Source of the DNA: Peribacillus frigoritolerans
GTDB lineage: Bacteria; Bacillota; Bacilli; Bacillales; DSM-1321
Direction of reading: 5' to 3'
Assembly (NCBI RefSeq): GCF_040250305.1
Contig: NZ_CP158190.1
Span: 2,078,001-2,142,000 of the forward strand
Length of the DNA: 64,000 nt
Part shown: piece by piece, positions 8,666 through 16,966 of the stretch
Layout of the letters: every line of letters begins with the position of its first letter
Numbering within the stretch: position 1 is the first letter of the stretch
Program-made: the position numbers and the translations under genes
The notes under the pieces: model-generated
Databases searched by the model: none
Seen by the model: the letters and a program-made list of their open reading frames with translations, nothing else
What the model was told of the DNA's origin: nothing

Positions 8666-8884
8666 AAACTATGATTTGTAATAAAAGGGTGGGTAAGACA
8701 AAAGAAATTTTTTAAACTCACATTTAGAGTGCGTGTAATCTTGGTAAATAAAAAAGGAAGGAAGTCCTCATTAATAAGCAAAGTTTGAACCACGATAGAA
8801 TAATAGTTTTAGTTACCTTGAGAATTTGCTTTTGTATCTATCCCAATTAGTTATTACAAAAACACCAGAGGAAATTGAAGGTGT

Positions 8885-8923
8885 CAGACAATCTATAATA
8901 AAGTCCAGACAGTCTTATAATAA
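8885..8923 (+). promoter_or_regulatory. Direct repeat with two TATAAT-like boxes
   Basis: CAGACAATCTATAATAA (8885-8901) and CAGACAGTCTTATAATAA (8906-8923) are near-identical neighbours, each ending in a -10-like hexamer. They lie about 50 bases upstream of leader copy 2 and may be tandem promoters. Confidence 0.35.
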
Positions 8924-8970
8924 GTAATCTTTTTGGGAAATTTTTCTCCTCTCCTCATTTATCCAATTAT

Positions 8971-9034
8971 ATGATAGTATTATCATGGTTCTAATCGACT
9001 AGTATACCTGAGGAGGATAGAAATGGCTAATTAA
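8971..9034 (+). promoter_or_regulatory. Conserved leader, copy 2: palindrome, strong RBS and three-codon ORF
   Basis: The palindrome ATGATAGTATTATCAT (8971-8986) is followed after exactly 36 bases by ATG GCT AAT TAA (9023-9034) behind TGAGGAGG. The surrounding 8938-9130 resembles 5165-5400, including GGTTCTAAT and TAGCTAAAACTAAAGC. The next real gene begins about 200 bases further on. Confidence 0.5.
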
Positions 9035-9240
9035 AAATTATAGAGCCTGTATGTACTATTTCCCTACTCAATCAACAATACATAGAAGTTATGTAGAAAA
9101 AATTTGGAGGTCTAGCTAAAACTAAAGCAATATAGATAAGAGAGCAGAGTACGACCGATTGAGCTTTTGTAGGTAGTAACAAAAGGGAATTTATAAAGTG
9201 AGATGATAAAAACTCACTATCAGAGAGTTGGAGGTAAATT

Positions 9241-9813
9241 GTGCGATTAATAAAAATACTATTTTGGTTATGTCTTATATTTTTTGTTATATCACTTTTG
9301 GTTTACACTATTCAGTGTATAATTTCTGCTTGGTGGAATATTCTTCTCATTATTATTATCTTATTAACCCTGTGGTGGTATAAAATTCGAAGAAAAAATC
9401 AGAAGTCAGTTTGGCAAGGAGTTATAATAATTATTCTTTCTTTACTTTTACTAGCCTGGTTTTTAATTCCTTGTATATTTGGACACTTTAAAGATTTGGA
9501 AGAGGAACCTGAAACTGATACCGAAATGAACCATCATCAAGTATTGACCGATGATGAGGAAGATAAAGAGAAAAAACAACAAGCAGAAAAAGAAAAAGAA
9601 CAACAAGTAGAAAGAGAAAAAGAGCAACAAGCAGAAAGAGAAAAAGTACAAAAACAACAAGCGTGTTCAAACATTCGAGGTAATGTTTCAAGTTCAGGTA
9701 CTAAGATTTACCATGTGCCCTCAGGACAATTCTATGATAAGACTGAACCTGAAGAAACCTTCTGTACAGAAGCTGAAGCAAAATCTGCTGGGTATAGAAA
9801 ATCAAAACTATAA
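9241..9813 (+). CDS. Membrane protein with coiled coil and C-terminal sunset domain
   Basis: A 190-residue protein starting at GTG behind GGAGG. Hydrophobic segments at about residues 6-26, 30-47 and 58-78 suggest three membrane helices. A charged coiled-coil-like stretch follows (about 105-140, repeats of EKEQQ(A/V)E(R/K)). The last 50 residues match the small sunset domain found at the end of many Bacillus surface proteins and nucleases, recognised from CSNIRGNV, KIYHVPSGQFYDKT and FCTEAEAKSAGYRKS. The two conserved Cys residues are present. The gene lies between the two Ig-repeat proteins and uses the same terminator type, so the three probably arose or moved as a block. The function is unknown. 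Confidence 0.8.
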   Translation: MRLIKILFWLCLIFFVISLLVYTIQCIISAWWNILLIIIILLTLWWYKIRRKNQKSVWQGVIIIILSLLLLAWFLIPCIFGHFKDLEEEPETDTEMNHHQVLTDDEEDKEKKQQAEKEKEQQVEREKEQQAEREKVQKQQACSNIRGNVSSSGTKIYHVPSGQFYDKTEPEETFCTEAEAKSAGYRKSKL

Positions 9814-9821
9814 ATTATTTT

Positions 9822-9854
9822 GCGGTAATACTGTTTATGTATAACCGCTTTTTT
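9822..9854 (+). terminator. Terminator, diverged cassette copy 2
   Basis: GCGGT...AACCGC stem with TTTTTT. The hairpin is shorter than copies 1 and 3. The following CTAGATAGCTAGG motif is also found after copy 3 (about 12246). Confidence 0.75.
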
Positions 9855-10032
9855 ACCTATTTATCTAGATAGCTAGGCAGGATGAAAGAAAGGTTTTAAA
9901 CACATCTCTCGGTAGAAGTGTTCCAATATCAAAAATATTCTAGACTAGCATTTGGAGTAAACATGAATAATATTACAAAATCCACTTATTTTCGATATAA
10001 TACTAAAGTAATCAAACATTGGAGGACATTAA

Positions 10033-12144
10033 ATGAAGAATCAGTTAGTAAAACATTTCTTATCCGTTTTTATAATCATATCTTTAGTGTGTTCTTTTAC
10101 CAATAAGAATGTGTTGGCGAATGCAGATACAACACCACCGATATTGGAAAAAGTAGAGATTAATACCAAAAAGGTACATGCTGGAGAAGAGGTGACTGTT
10201 TATATTACTCCAAAGGATGATATATCAGGAGTTCAGTATATAGCTTTGATTAATCAAAGTCCATCAAATACACAAACAGTCGGAAGAAACCTCTGGAGTA
10301 CTGATGAACAAGGGAGATATGTTTATACATTTAAGGTTGGAGAAAATGCAGAGGCTGGAAAATGGAAGATAAATAGTATTTCTTTAATAGATAATGCTAA
10401 TAATACATCTACATTTTGGTATGGAACAGACTACATAATTGATTATGAAGTAATAAATCCAAGTGCAGATACAACACCACCGATATTGGAAAAAGTAGAG
10501 ATTAATACCAAAAAGGTGCATGCTGGAGAAGAGGTGACTGTTTATATTACTCCAAAGGATGATATATCAGGAGTTCAGTATATAGCTTTGATTAATCAAA
10601 GTCCATCAAATACACAAACAGTCGGAAGAAACCTCTGGAGTACTGATGAACAAGGGAGATATGTTTATACATTTAAGGTTGGAGAAAATGCAGAGGCTGG
10701 AAAATGGAAGATAAATAGTATTTCTTTAATAGATAATGCTAATAATACATCTACATTTTGGTATGGAACAGACTACATAATTGATTATGAAGTAATAAAT
10801 CCAAGTGCAGATACAACACCACCGATATTGGAAAAAGTAGAGATTAATACCAAAAAGGTGCATGCTGGAGAAGAGGTGACTGTTTATATTACTCCAAAGG
10901 ATGATATATCAGGAGTTCAGTATATAGCTTTGATTAATCAAAGTCCATCAAATACACAAACAGTCGGAAGAAACCTCTGGAGTACTGATGAACAAGGGAG
11001 ATATGTTTATACATTTAAGGTTGGAGAAAATGCAGAGGCTGGAAAATGGAAGATAAATAGTATTTCTTTAATAGATAATGCTAATAATACATCTACATTT
11101 TGGTATGGAACAGACTACATAATTGATTATGAAGTAATAAATCCAAGTGCAGATACAATTCCACCTAGTCAACCTATAATAAACCAAGTAACGGAAAATT
11201 CAACAAGTATGACAGGAACAGCAGAAGTGGGTTCTTCTATTACAATCAAAGCAGGAATGACCGTAATAGGAACAGCGACTGTTGATACTGAAGGCAACTA
11301 TACGGTTACGATACCAAAACAAAAAGCTGGAACGAAATTAACAGTAACGGCAACAGATGAGGCAGGGAACATCAGTGAAGTAAAAGAAGTGACGGTGAAA
11401 GACGTAACAGCTCCATCAGTCCCAACAGTCAATACTGTATATGATAACGCTACTGTTATTAGTGGCAAAGCTGAATCAAGTGCAAAAGTATATGCAATGG
11501 TGGGAAGCAAGAAAATCGGAGAAGCAACTGCAAAAAATGGAGCATATACGATTAAGATTGCAAAACAAAAAGCAGGAACAAGCATTTCTGTTTATGCTAC
11601 AGATACTTCAGTTAATAAGAGTGGAAGTAAAACAGTTAAAGTTATAGATAAAACTCCACCAAGCACACCAACAGTCAATACTGTATATGATAACGCTACT
11701 GTTATTAGTGGCAAAGCTGAATCAAGTGCAAAAGTATATGCAATGGTGGGAAGCAAGAAAATCGGAGAAGCAACTGCAAAAAATGGAGCATATACGATTA
11801 AGATTGCAAAACAAAAAGCAGGAACAAGCATTTCTGTTTATGCTACAGATACTTCAGTTAATAAGAGTGGAAGTAAAACAGTTAAAGTTATAGATAAAAC
11901 TCCACCAAGCACCCCAACATTGAATAAAATTACAAGTAAGACAGTAACGGTAACTGGTAAAGGCGAAAAAAGAGTATCTATTTATATTTACAATGGAAGT
12001 AAGAAGATTGGGCAAGGAATAGTGGATGGTCGAGGATATTTTAAAGTGAAAATTAAGGCACAAAAGAAGGGTTCGTCATTAAAGGTATACGCTCAAGACA
12101 AATCAGGTAACAAGAGTAAGAGTAAAACGGTAAAGGTCAGCTAG
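10033..12144 (+). CDS. Secreted repeat protein with bacterial Ig-like domains, paralogue 2
   Basis: A 703-residue protein. Residues 1-30 are a signal peptide (ending near VLANA). Residues 31-372 are three copies of a 114-residue domain starting DTTPPILEKVEIN that are identical at protein level as far as I can see. Residues 373-703 are four Ig-like domains closely matching the end of the protein at 5452 (AYTIKIAKQKAGTSISVYA and the KSKSKTVKVS end). The start ATG has GGAGG nine bases upstream. There is no anchoring motif. The N-terminal domain is a different family from that of the first paralogue, so the two proteins share a stalk but would present different heads. A role in adhesion or matrix is inferred. 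Confidence 0.88.
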   Translation: MKNQLVKHFLSVFIIISLVCSFTNKNVLANADTTPPILEKVEINTKKVHAGEEVTVYITPKDDISGVQYIALINQSPSNTQTVGRNLWSTDEQGRYVYTFKVGENAEAGKWKINSISLIDNANNTSTFWYGTDYIIDYEVINPSADTTPPILEKVEINTKKVHAGEEVTVYITPKDDISGVQYIALINQSPSNTQTVGRNLWSTDEQGRYVYTFKVGENAEAGKWKINSISLIDNANNTSTFWYGTDYIIDYEVINPSADTTPPILEKVEINTKKVHAGEEVTVYITPKDDISGVQYIALINQSPSNTQTVGRNLWSTDEQGRYVYTFKVGENAEAGKWKINSISLIDNANNTSTFWYGTDYIIDYEVINPSADTIPPSQPIINQVTENSTSMTGTAEVGSSITIKAGMTVIGTATVDTEGNYTVTIPKQKAGTKLTVTATDEAGNISEVKEVTVKDVTAPSVPTVNTVYDNATVISGKAESSAKVYAMVGSKKIGEATAKNGAYTIKIAKQKAGTSISVYATDTSVNKSGSKTVKVIDKTPPSTPTVNTVYDNATVISGKAESSAKVYAMVGSKKIGEATAKNGAYTIKIAKQKAGTSISVYATDTSVNKSGSKTVKVIDKTPPSTPTLNKITSKTVTVTGKGEKRVSIYIYNGSKKIGQGIVDGRGYFKVKIKAQKKGSSLKVYAQDKSGNKSKSKTVKVS
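10123..11148 (+). repeat. Three tandem 342-bp coding repeats, nearly perfect
   Basis: Units start at 10123, 10465 and 10807. The only difference I noticed is one base (A at 10176 region in copy 1, G in copies 2 and 3), so the expansion is recent or is kept uniform by gene conversion. Confidence 0.9.
11441..11932 (+). repeat. Two tandem 246-bp coding repeats
   Basis: The Ig-domain units starting at 11441 and 11687 are essentially the same DNA sequence. Related units occur in the first paralogue (7620-8330). Confidence 0.85.
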
Positions 12145-12197
12145 TATCAAGATAAAATCAGATAAATTTGCTATTTAGCTACCTGTTTATAGATTTT

Positions 12198-12233
12198 GCG
12201 GTAATACTGAACCAAGTATTACCGCTTTTTTTT
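12198..12233 (+). terminator. Terminator, cassette copy 3
   Basis: Same GCGGTAATACT / AGTATTACCGC hairpin and T run as at 8631, with matching flanks on both sides. Confidence 0.92.
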
Positions 12234-12298
12234 ATCTATTTATATACCTAGATAGCTAGGATAGATAAAAGAGAGGTTTTATAAGTAAAGTATTCTAT

Positions 12299-12375
12299 CC
12301 ACACGATAGTGTTAAATATTATCACGTGTGATTCTTATGAAACACATGTCAATTGAGATGTTTCTACGTGTGAAT
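12299..12375. repeat. CACGTGTG-box intergenic repeat, copy 2
   Basis: Contains TGTTAAATATTATCACGTGTGA (12310-12331) and TTTCTACGTGTG (12361-12372), matching 4139-4212. The spacing between motifs is 29 bases here and 40 in copy 1. Confidence 0.6.
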
Positions 12376-12604
12376 TGTTTATACAACTAATGGGGCATTT
12401 AGTGAAAAAAGAAGGACTCTTCTAAGAACGTAAAGAAGTTAAAACTAATATTTTTCATGTAGGTTATATTAACAATTCTGTTTCGAATCTAATCTACACC
12501 GATTATAATAATTTTCCTCCCCATTAGTTTTTTTTGGTTAAAACGAAACCTGTATGGGAAAGGGTGAGGGGAAAAATGGTTTTTTACCTCTATCTAAATA
12601 AAAA

Positions 12605-12620
12605 ATGTTATATTTAACAT
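12605..12620. promoter_or_regulatory. Palindrome upstream of the PLD nuclease gene
   Basis: ATGTTA-TATT-TAACAT lies 28 bases before the start codon, overlapping the likely promoter. It is a candidate operator, with no regulator identified. Confidence 0.4.
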
Positions 12621-12647
12621 ATCATTACATATATAAGGCGGAATGTT

Positions 12648-13880
12648 ATGGCGATACAATTGTTACATAAAAATATTGGCGGAGAATTTTTCAAATTCTT
12701 AGAAGAAACAACAAAAAACATTTATATTATGTCTCCTTTTATTAGTTATCCTACTGCTCACCGACTAGCCACCTGGTTAGAAGAAACAGAACATAGGATA
12801 GATTGTAAAATTATCACTCGATTTAATAGAGAGGAGTTTATACAAGGAGCTAACAGTATTAAGGGATTAGAAAGACTCCTTGAAGCTGGTGCTGATTTAT
12901 TTGCACTTCAGCACTTGCATACGAAACTATACGTTTTTGATAAGGAAAATATTATCATGGGGTCAGCTAACTTTACATTAAGTGGTTTTTTTAAAAATCA
13001 CGAATTGGGTTTATTAATCAAAAATGAAATTCAGTTTAGTCAGCAATGTGTGGATTATTTTGTAGAAATATTAACTCAAATACATGAAAAAGGTGATTAC
13101 AGAATTACAAAGGACTTGCTAAAAAAAGAATTAGAATATGTTACAAACGCTACGACAAGGCTTGGAAAAATGAAAAAATCATCTAATCCTAATGAGTATA
13201 ATCAAAAGCGTTGGGGTGCGGTTATAGACGTAAATGAAAACTCAATCCAAAGTACTCCCAATTACAATTTCAAAGAACATTTTGACATACTTGAGGATAT
13301 AACAACCCAAGATTTAAGTGATGAGGAATTATTCACTGGTGCTAGGATAAAATTTGAGGGGAACAGTACTAGCAGAATTTCCAATAAGGATGTTTATGTT
13401 AAAAGAAAAAAATTACTCCATGAATATCTTAACAGAACTTTTTACCCTCGAAAGCCTAGCAGTATCCAAGAAGGTGAATACATTTTTATTGCACTTTTAA
13501 GTAAAGATAAATACGGTAATGATACTCCGCTTATAGTTGGTTACGCTACTACCTTAGCTTTTAAAGAAGAAAATGTAATAAATGAAACTGACTTTAATTC
13601 CAAAAAATGGAATGTTAGGTATCCTTACTATATTCAATTTACAGATGGAAAATTTTTAAAAACACCTATAGAAAATGGAATTTCATTAATAGAATTATGC
13701 AATGAACTAAAGCATAAGGTGTATCCAAACACACAAAATTCACCTCAAGTATCAATAACCGAAATTTTAAAAAGACATCACCAAAAAGCCCATATTAAAA
13801 TCACTAATGAAGCAAAGCGGTTCTTAAAAACGAGATTAGATAAGCTTTTTGATGAACAAGGATATGATTCTATTTTATAG
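12648..13880 (+). CDS. PLD-family nuclease-like protein
   Basis: A 410-residue protein with one phospholipase-D-superfamily active site: H91 and K93 in HLHTKLYVFD, then GSANF (S106, N108), within a domain starting at KNIYIMSPFIS. Proteins of this kind with a single HxK motif act as dimeric nucleases or restriction enzymes. The C-terminal half (about 245-375) has a PUA/EVE-like look (EGEYIFIALLSKDKYG...PLIVGYATTL), which I infer only from pattern. It stands alone between two terminators, with a palindrome in its promoter region. Neighbours are a serine recombinase and an OLD-family nuclease, so a defence role is plausible. It is not known to belong to a named system. Confidence 0.72.
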   Translation: MAIQLLHKNIGGEFFKFLEETTKNIYIMSPFISYPTAHRLATWLEETEHRIDCKIITRFNREEFIQGANSIKGLERLLEAGADLFALQHLHTKLYVFDKENIIMGSANFTLSGFFKNHELGLLIKNEIQFSQQCVDYFVEILTQIHEKGDYRITKDLLKKELEYVTNATTRLGKMKKSSNPNEYNQKRWGAVIDVNENSIQSTPNYNFKEHFDILEDITTQDLSDEELFTGARIKFEGNSTSRISNKDVYVKRKKLLHEYLNRTFYPRKPSSIQEGEYIFIALLSKDKYGNDTPLIVGYATTLAFKEENVINETDFNSKKWNVRYPYYIQFTDGKFLKTPIENGISLIELCNELKHKVYPNTQNSPQVSITEILKRHHQKAHIKITNEAKRFLKTRLDKLFDEQGYDSIL

Positions 13881-13946
13881 TCCGATGTATTTTAGTTTTT
13901 ATGAAAGATTATTAACATAAAAGATAGGTTTTATATAGCTATGGGT

Positions 13947-13976
13947 GCTTTACTTCACTTAGGAGTAAAGCCTTTT
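13947..13976 (+). terminator. Terminator after the PLD gene
   Basis: GCTTTACT (13947-13954) pairs with AGTAAAGC (13964-13971), followed by CTTTTTG. Confidence 0.8.
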
Positions 13977-14040
13977 TGATGTACTAATTGTAAAGATGTT
14001 TGAAAGAGAACAATTTCCGTATTACCTATAGACTAAACAT

Positions 14041-14113
14041 AAACGGTAACGAACATGTGAAAAAGGAAACTTAGATGTATCAAGGGATTCAAGACTTCTG
14101 TTCATTACCGTTT
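14041..14113. promoter_or_regulatory. Inverted repeat upstream of the serine recombinase (candidate res site)
   Basis: AAACGGTAACGAACA (14041-14055) and TGTTCATTACCGTTT (14099-14113) are inverted with 14 of 15 matches, separated by 43 bases. A further half site (TTAACGGTATT) lies at 14153. This fits recombinase-binding subsites next to the gene. Confidence 0.5.
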
Positions 14114-14174
14114 GACTATTACTGTAATTATTAATAAAATGTTACTATAGATTAACGGTATTGGAGTGGTTTTA

Positions 14175-14759
14175 ATGAAAACGGTTGGCTATATAAGAGT
14201 AAGTAGTGAAGGGCAAAACATTGCACGACAAAAGAAATCATTAAAAGAAGTGGGTTGTACAGAGTTTTATATTGAAAAACTAAGTGGTGCTACAATGGAG
14301 CGACCAGAGTTACAAAGAATGCTTGAAGAACTTGAAGAAGGTGACATGGTAATCATCCATGAAATAAGTCGCTTATCACGTTCAACTAAAGACTTACTAG
14401 CAATCGTTGAAACTATTCAAAGCAAAGGTGCAGGATTGAAGTCTATTACCGATAAGTGGTTAGACCTCTCTGACGATAACCCTATGAGTGAGCTCCTATT
14501 CACTATATTTTCAGGTTTAGCACAGTTTGAGCGTAAGATGATTAAGCAACGTCAAAAGGAAGGTATTGAGATAGCAAAAAGTGAAGGGAAATTCAAAGGA
14601 CGTAAAACGAAGCTAATTGAAGGAGGTAAGGAAGAACAACGAATGAAAGCGATAATTGAAGCCTATAACAGGGGTAAATCTATTAATGATATTCGCACAA
14701 CCTTTAAGGTAGGTACAGGAACGATATATAGATTATTAGAGAGGGAAGGTATTAAGTAA
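14175..14759 (+). CDS. Serine recombinase, resolvase/invertase family
   Basis: A 194-residue small serine recombinase. The catalytic domain begins GYIRVSSEGQ with the nucleophile Ser10 and Arg8, and contains ISRLSRST and the long E helix around GLAQFERKMIKQRQKEG. The C-terminal helix-turn-helix is about residues 145-190 (ending IYRLLERE). I choose ATG 14175, nine bases after TTGGAG. The in-frame GTG at 14166 lies inside that site. Length and layout are those of Tn3-type resolvases and plasmid multimer resolvases. No transposase or inverted terminal repeats are near, so it more likely resolves or inverts a local site than belongs to a transposon. The inverted repeat upstream could be that site. 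Confidence 0.9.
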   Translation: MKTVGYIRVSSEGQNIARQKKSLKEVGCTEFYIEKLSGATMERPELQRMLEELEEGDMVIIHEISRLSRSTKDLLAIVETIQSKGAGLKSITDKWLDLSDDNPMSELLFTIFSGLAQFERKMIKQRQKEGIEIAKSEGKFKGRKTKLIEGGKEEQRMKAIIEAYNRGKSINDIRTTFKVGTGTIYRLLEREGIK

Positions 14760-14797
14760 AAAGAGGAAGGCAACCAAAATGTTGTTTTCCTCTTTTT
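14757..14797 (+). terminator. Terminator overlapping the end of the serine recombinase gene
   Basis: AAAAAGAGGAA (14757-14767) pairs with TTCCTCTTTTT (14787-14797). The inner CAAC/GTTG extends the stem. Confidence 0.85.
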
Positions 14798-15050
14798 ATT
14801 TTGGTTACTATTTTAAGGTTCATGTTCTTGGAGTAATGCTCACAGTAGGCGAAAAGAAACAGCCATAGAGCTACCAGAAACAAAGTATGGTATGAGTCTG
14901 AACCAGAGCTTAACCCTATCTTGTTTTCTGCTAAGGAGCTGGCTCAATAAATATAGTTACAAGAAATAAGTCGTATTTCAGAAGAACAAACACCCATAAA
15001 GAGGATATATATGGTAAAATATAGACTAAAATACTTAGGGGGAATGTTTG

Positions 15051-16769
15051 GTGAGATTAACAAATTTTAGTGTAACAAATTATAAGGTTTTTAAAGATAC
15101 CTTTACCATTGATTTTTCAAAAGACTCAATTGCAATTTTAACTGGAAGAAATAATACAGGTAAATCTACTATATTAGAAGCTATCAACTGTTTCTTTCAA
15201 AAAGCGTCTAAAACAAATGCTATTGCTAATGATTGCTTCTCGGAAGCGAATGAGGAAATTGTACTAAATGCTGTATTTGAGTCTGGTGAAGATAAAATCA
15301 CCATTATAAAGAAGTATACTGAGGGTACTGCTCCTAAATTTTATGATGGAAGTGGTGATGTAATTAATGGAAGCCACGATTTGAAAGATACCCTTGAAGA
15401 AATCTTAAACAATAAACCTTATTACATAACCCCAGCTATGTTACCAGATGATATTAGTGATTTAATTCAAAATATATATACAGAGATACTTAAAAATAAT
15501 TTAGAAAAAATAGAGGGTAATGAAGGCAACGCAGAAGAAAAAGAATTAGCTGAAGAGTATGCTAAACTCAAAAAGTCGTACCCAGAGTTTTTAAGGAAAC
15601 TTAAATTAAGTACGGATAGACTACTTGAACAAGTAAGTGGTGATGTTTCCGATAACTTACGAACTTTATTTTCAAACGAACATTTATCTTTAAAAGTAGT
15701 AGGTGGAGAGAGTGAAGGTTTTTCAGCATCTGAAATATTAAAGTCTACAAGTTCAAATGTACATATTGACAATAAAAAAAAACCTAATATGCCATTAGCA
15801 AATCAAGGAACTGGTTTACAAAGGATGAGTCTAATATACCTCATTCAAAACATGATAGAGAAAAAACTAATGGGTGAAAGTGATAATAAGTTATTACTAA
15901 TAGATGAGCCAGAAGCTTTCTTACACCCAGAAGCGGTTCGAGCACTAAGTCGTTCCTTATATAAAATTGGTGAAAAAATGCCACTCATGATTTCTACTCA
16001 TTCTCCAATACTTATAGATTTATCTGAGGGACATACCTCTATTCAAGTATTCCGTGTTGGAGATAAAGAAGCAATTCAATTATATAAATCTATTAGTGAC
16101 CAATTTGATGCAGATGATATTAAAAATATGAAGATTTTAAACTATGTAGATTCATATGTAAACGAATTTTTCTTTGCGGATAAAGTAGTAATTGTTGAAG
16201 GGGATACTGAGTATATTGCTTTTAAACACCTCGCAAAACAAAAGAATGAAAATTTGCACATAATTCGTGCTAGAGGTAAAGATACAATTGGGACTTTGAT
16301 GAAAATTCTTAATCAGTTTAACTCTAATTATGATGTTTTACATGATGTAGATAATCATACTAAGCACTCCTCTTCAACATTAAAAGGTCAATTTACGAAG
16401 TGTAAAAAAATATTTAAACTTAAAGAAGGTAGTAACATAAGGATTTTCTGTTCAATAGCAAACTTTGAAAATGCCATTGATATTGGAGACGTACCAAATA
16501 ATAAAAAAACGCAGACAATTTATGAAATATTACATGGAATCTCTGATACAGATGAGTTTGCTAAGCCTAGAAGGATAGTAGAGAATTTATTTGAACAAAT
16601 AATAAACCGAGATGAAGAGAAACCTTTGGATATTGGTTTTCGTAGAATAAATGCTGAACAGGATTATGATGATTTCTTTATTGAATTGATTCAACAAAAA
16701 ACTGATGAAGAAATGGAAGCGAAGAAGAAAGAAGAGGAAGAAAAAGTAGTTACTCATCTGATTAAATAA
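15051..16769 (+). CDS. OLD-family ATP-dependent endonuclease
   Basis: A 572-residue protein with an N-terminal ABC-type ATPase and a C-terminal Toprim nuclease, the layout of OLD-family enzymes. Walker A is GRNNTGKST (about residues 32-40), a signature-like region is around GTGLQRMS (about 258) and Walker B is LLIDEPEAFLHPEA (about 283-296). The Toprim motifs are VIVEGDTEY (about 378-387) and the later DVDNHTK. GTG 15051 is eight bases after AGGGGG and is preferred to TTG 15048. The end is a charged lysine/glutamate helix. No UvrD-type helicase follows, so this is not a Gabija pair, and it resembles solitary class 1 OLD nucleases. It lies in element A after a PLD nuclease, a setting that suggests anti-phage defence. 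Confidence 0.88.
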   Translation: MRLTNFSVTNYKVFKDTFTIDFSKDSIAILTGRNNTGKSTILEAINCFFQKASKTNAIANDCFSEANEEIVLNAVFESGEDKITIIKKYTEGTAPKFYDGSGDVINGSHDLKDTLEEILNNKPYYITPAMLPDDISDLIQNIYTEILKNNLEKIEGNEGNAEEKELAEEYAKLKKSYPEFLRKLKLSTDRLLEQVSGDVSDNLRTLFSNEHLSLKVVGGESEGFSASEILKSTSSNVHIDNKKKPNMPLANQGTGLQRMSLIYLIQNMIEKKLMGESDNKLLLIDEPEAFLHPEAVRALSRSLYKIGEKMPLMISTHSPILIDLSEGHTSIQVFRVGDKEAIQLYKSISDQFDADDIKNMKILNYVDSYVNEFFFADKVVIVEGDTEYIAFKHLAKQKNENLHIIRARGKDTIGTLMKILNQFNSNYDVLHDVDNHTKHSSSTLKGQFTKCKKIFKLKEGSNIRIFCSIANFENAIDIGDVPNNKKTQTIYEILHGISDTDEFAKPRRIVENLFEQIINRDEEKPLDIGFRRINAEQDYDDFFIELIQQKTDEEMEAKKKEEEEKVVTHLIK

Positions 16770-16800
16770 TTAACTTGTTGACTCAAAGGGTGTCACTTAA

Positions 16801-16836
16801 AAAGAAGTTCCTTAAATTTAAGGAACTTCTTTTTAT
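16801..16836. terminator. Bidirectional terminator, perfect 32-base palindrome
   Basis: AAAGAAGTTCCTTAAA is followed at once by its exact reverse complement, flanked by A on the left and T on the right. It can end the OLD transcript and also transcripts from the minus-strand gene at 16967. Confidence 0.88.
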
Positions 16837-16966
16837 ATTAAATGAATAGCAACCTATAATCACAGACTTTAAGAGCGTTTTTATGTTTTATTTGGTTACA
16901 GAACTGACACATTTTTTGGTCACCGCAATGCTCACATTGCTCACTCAGAGGGGATAATCTTATAAT

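Noticed and set aside
5548..11932. Regular repeats that could suggest a CRISPR array
   Set aside because: Units are 246-348 bp, coding and in frame; there are no short repeats with unique spacers.
15051..16769. Gabija system
   Set aside because: The OLD protein would be GajA-like, but no UvrD-type helicase gene (GajB) is adjacent.
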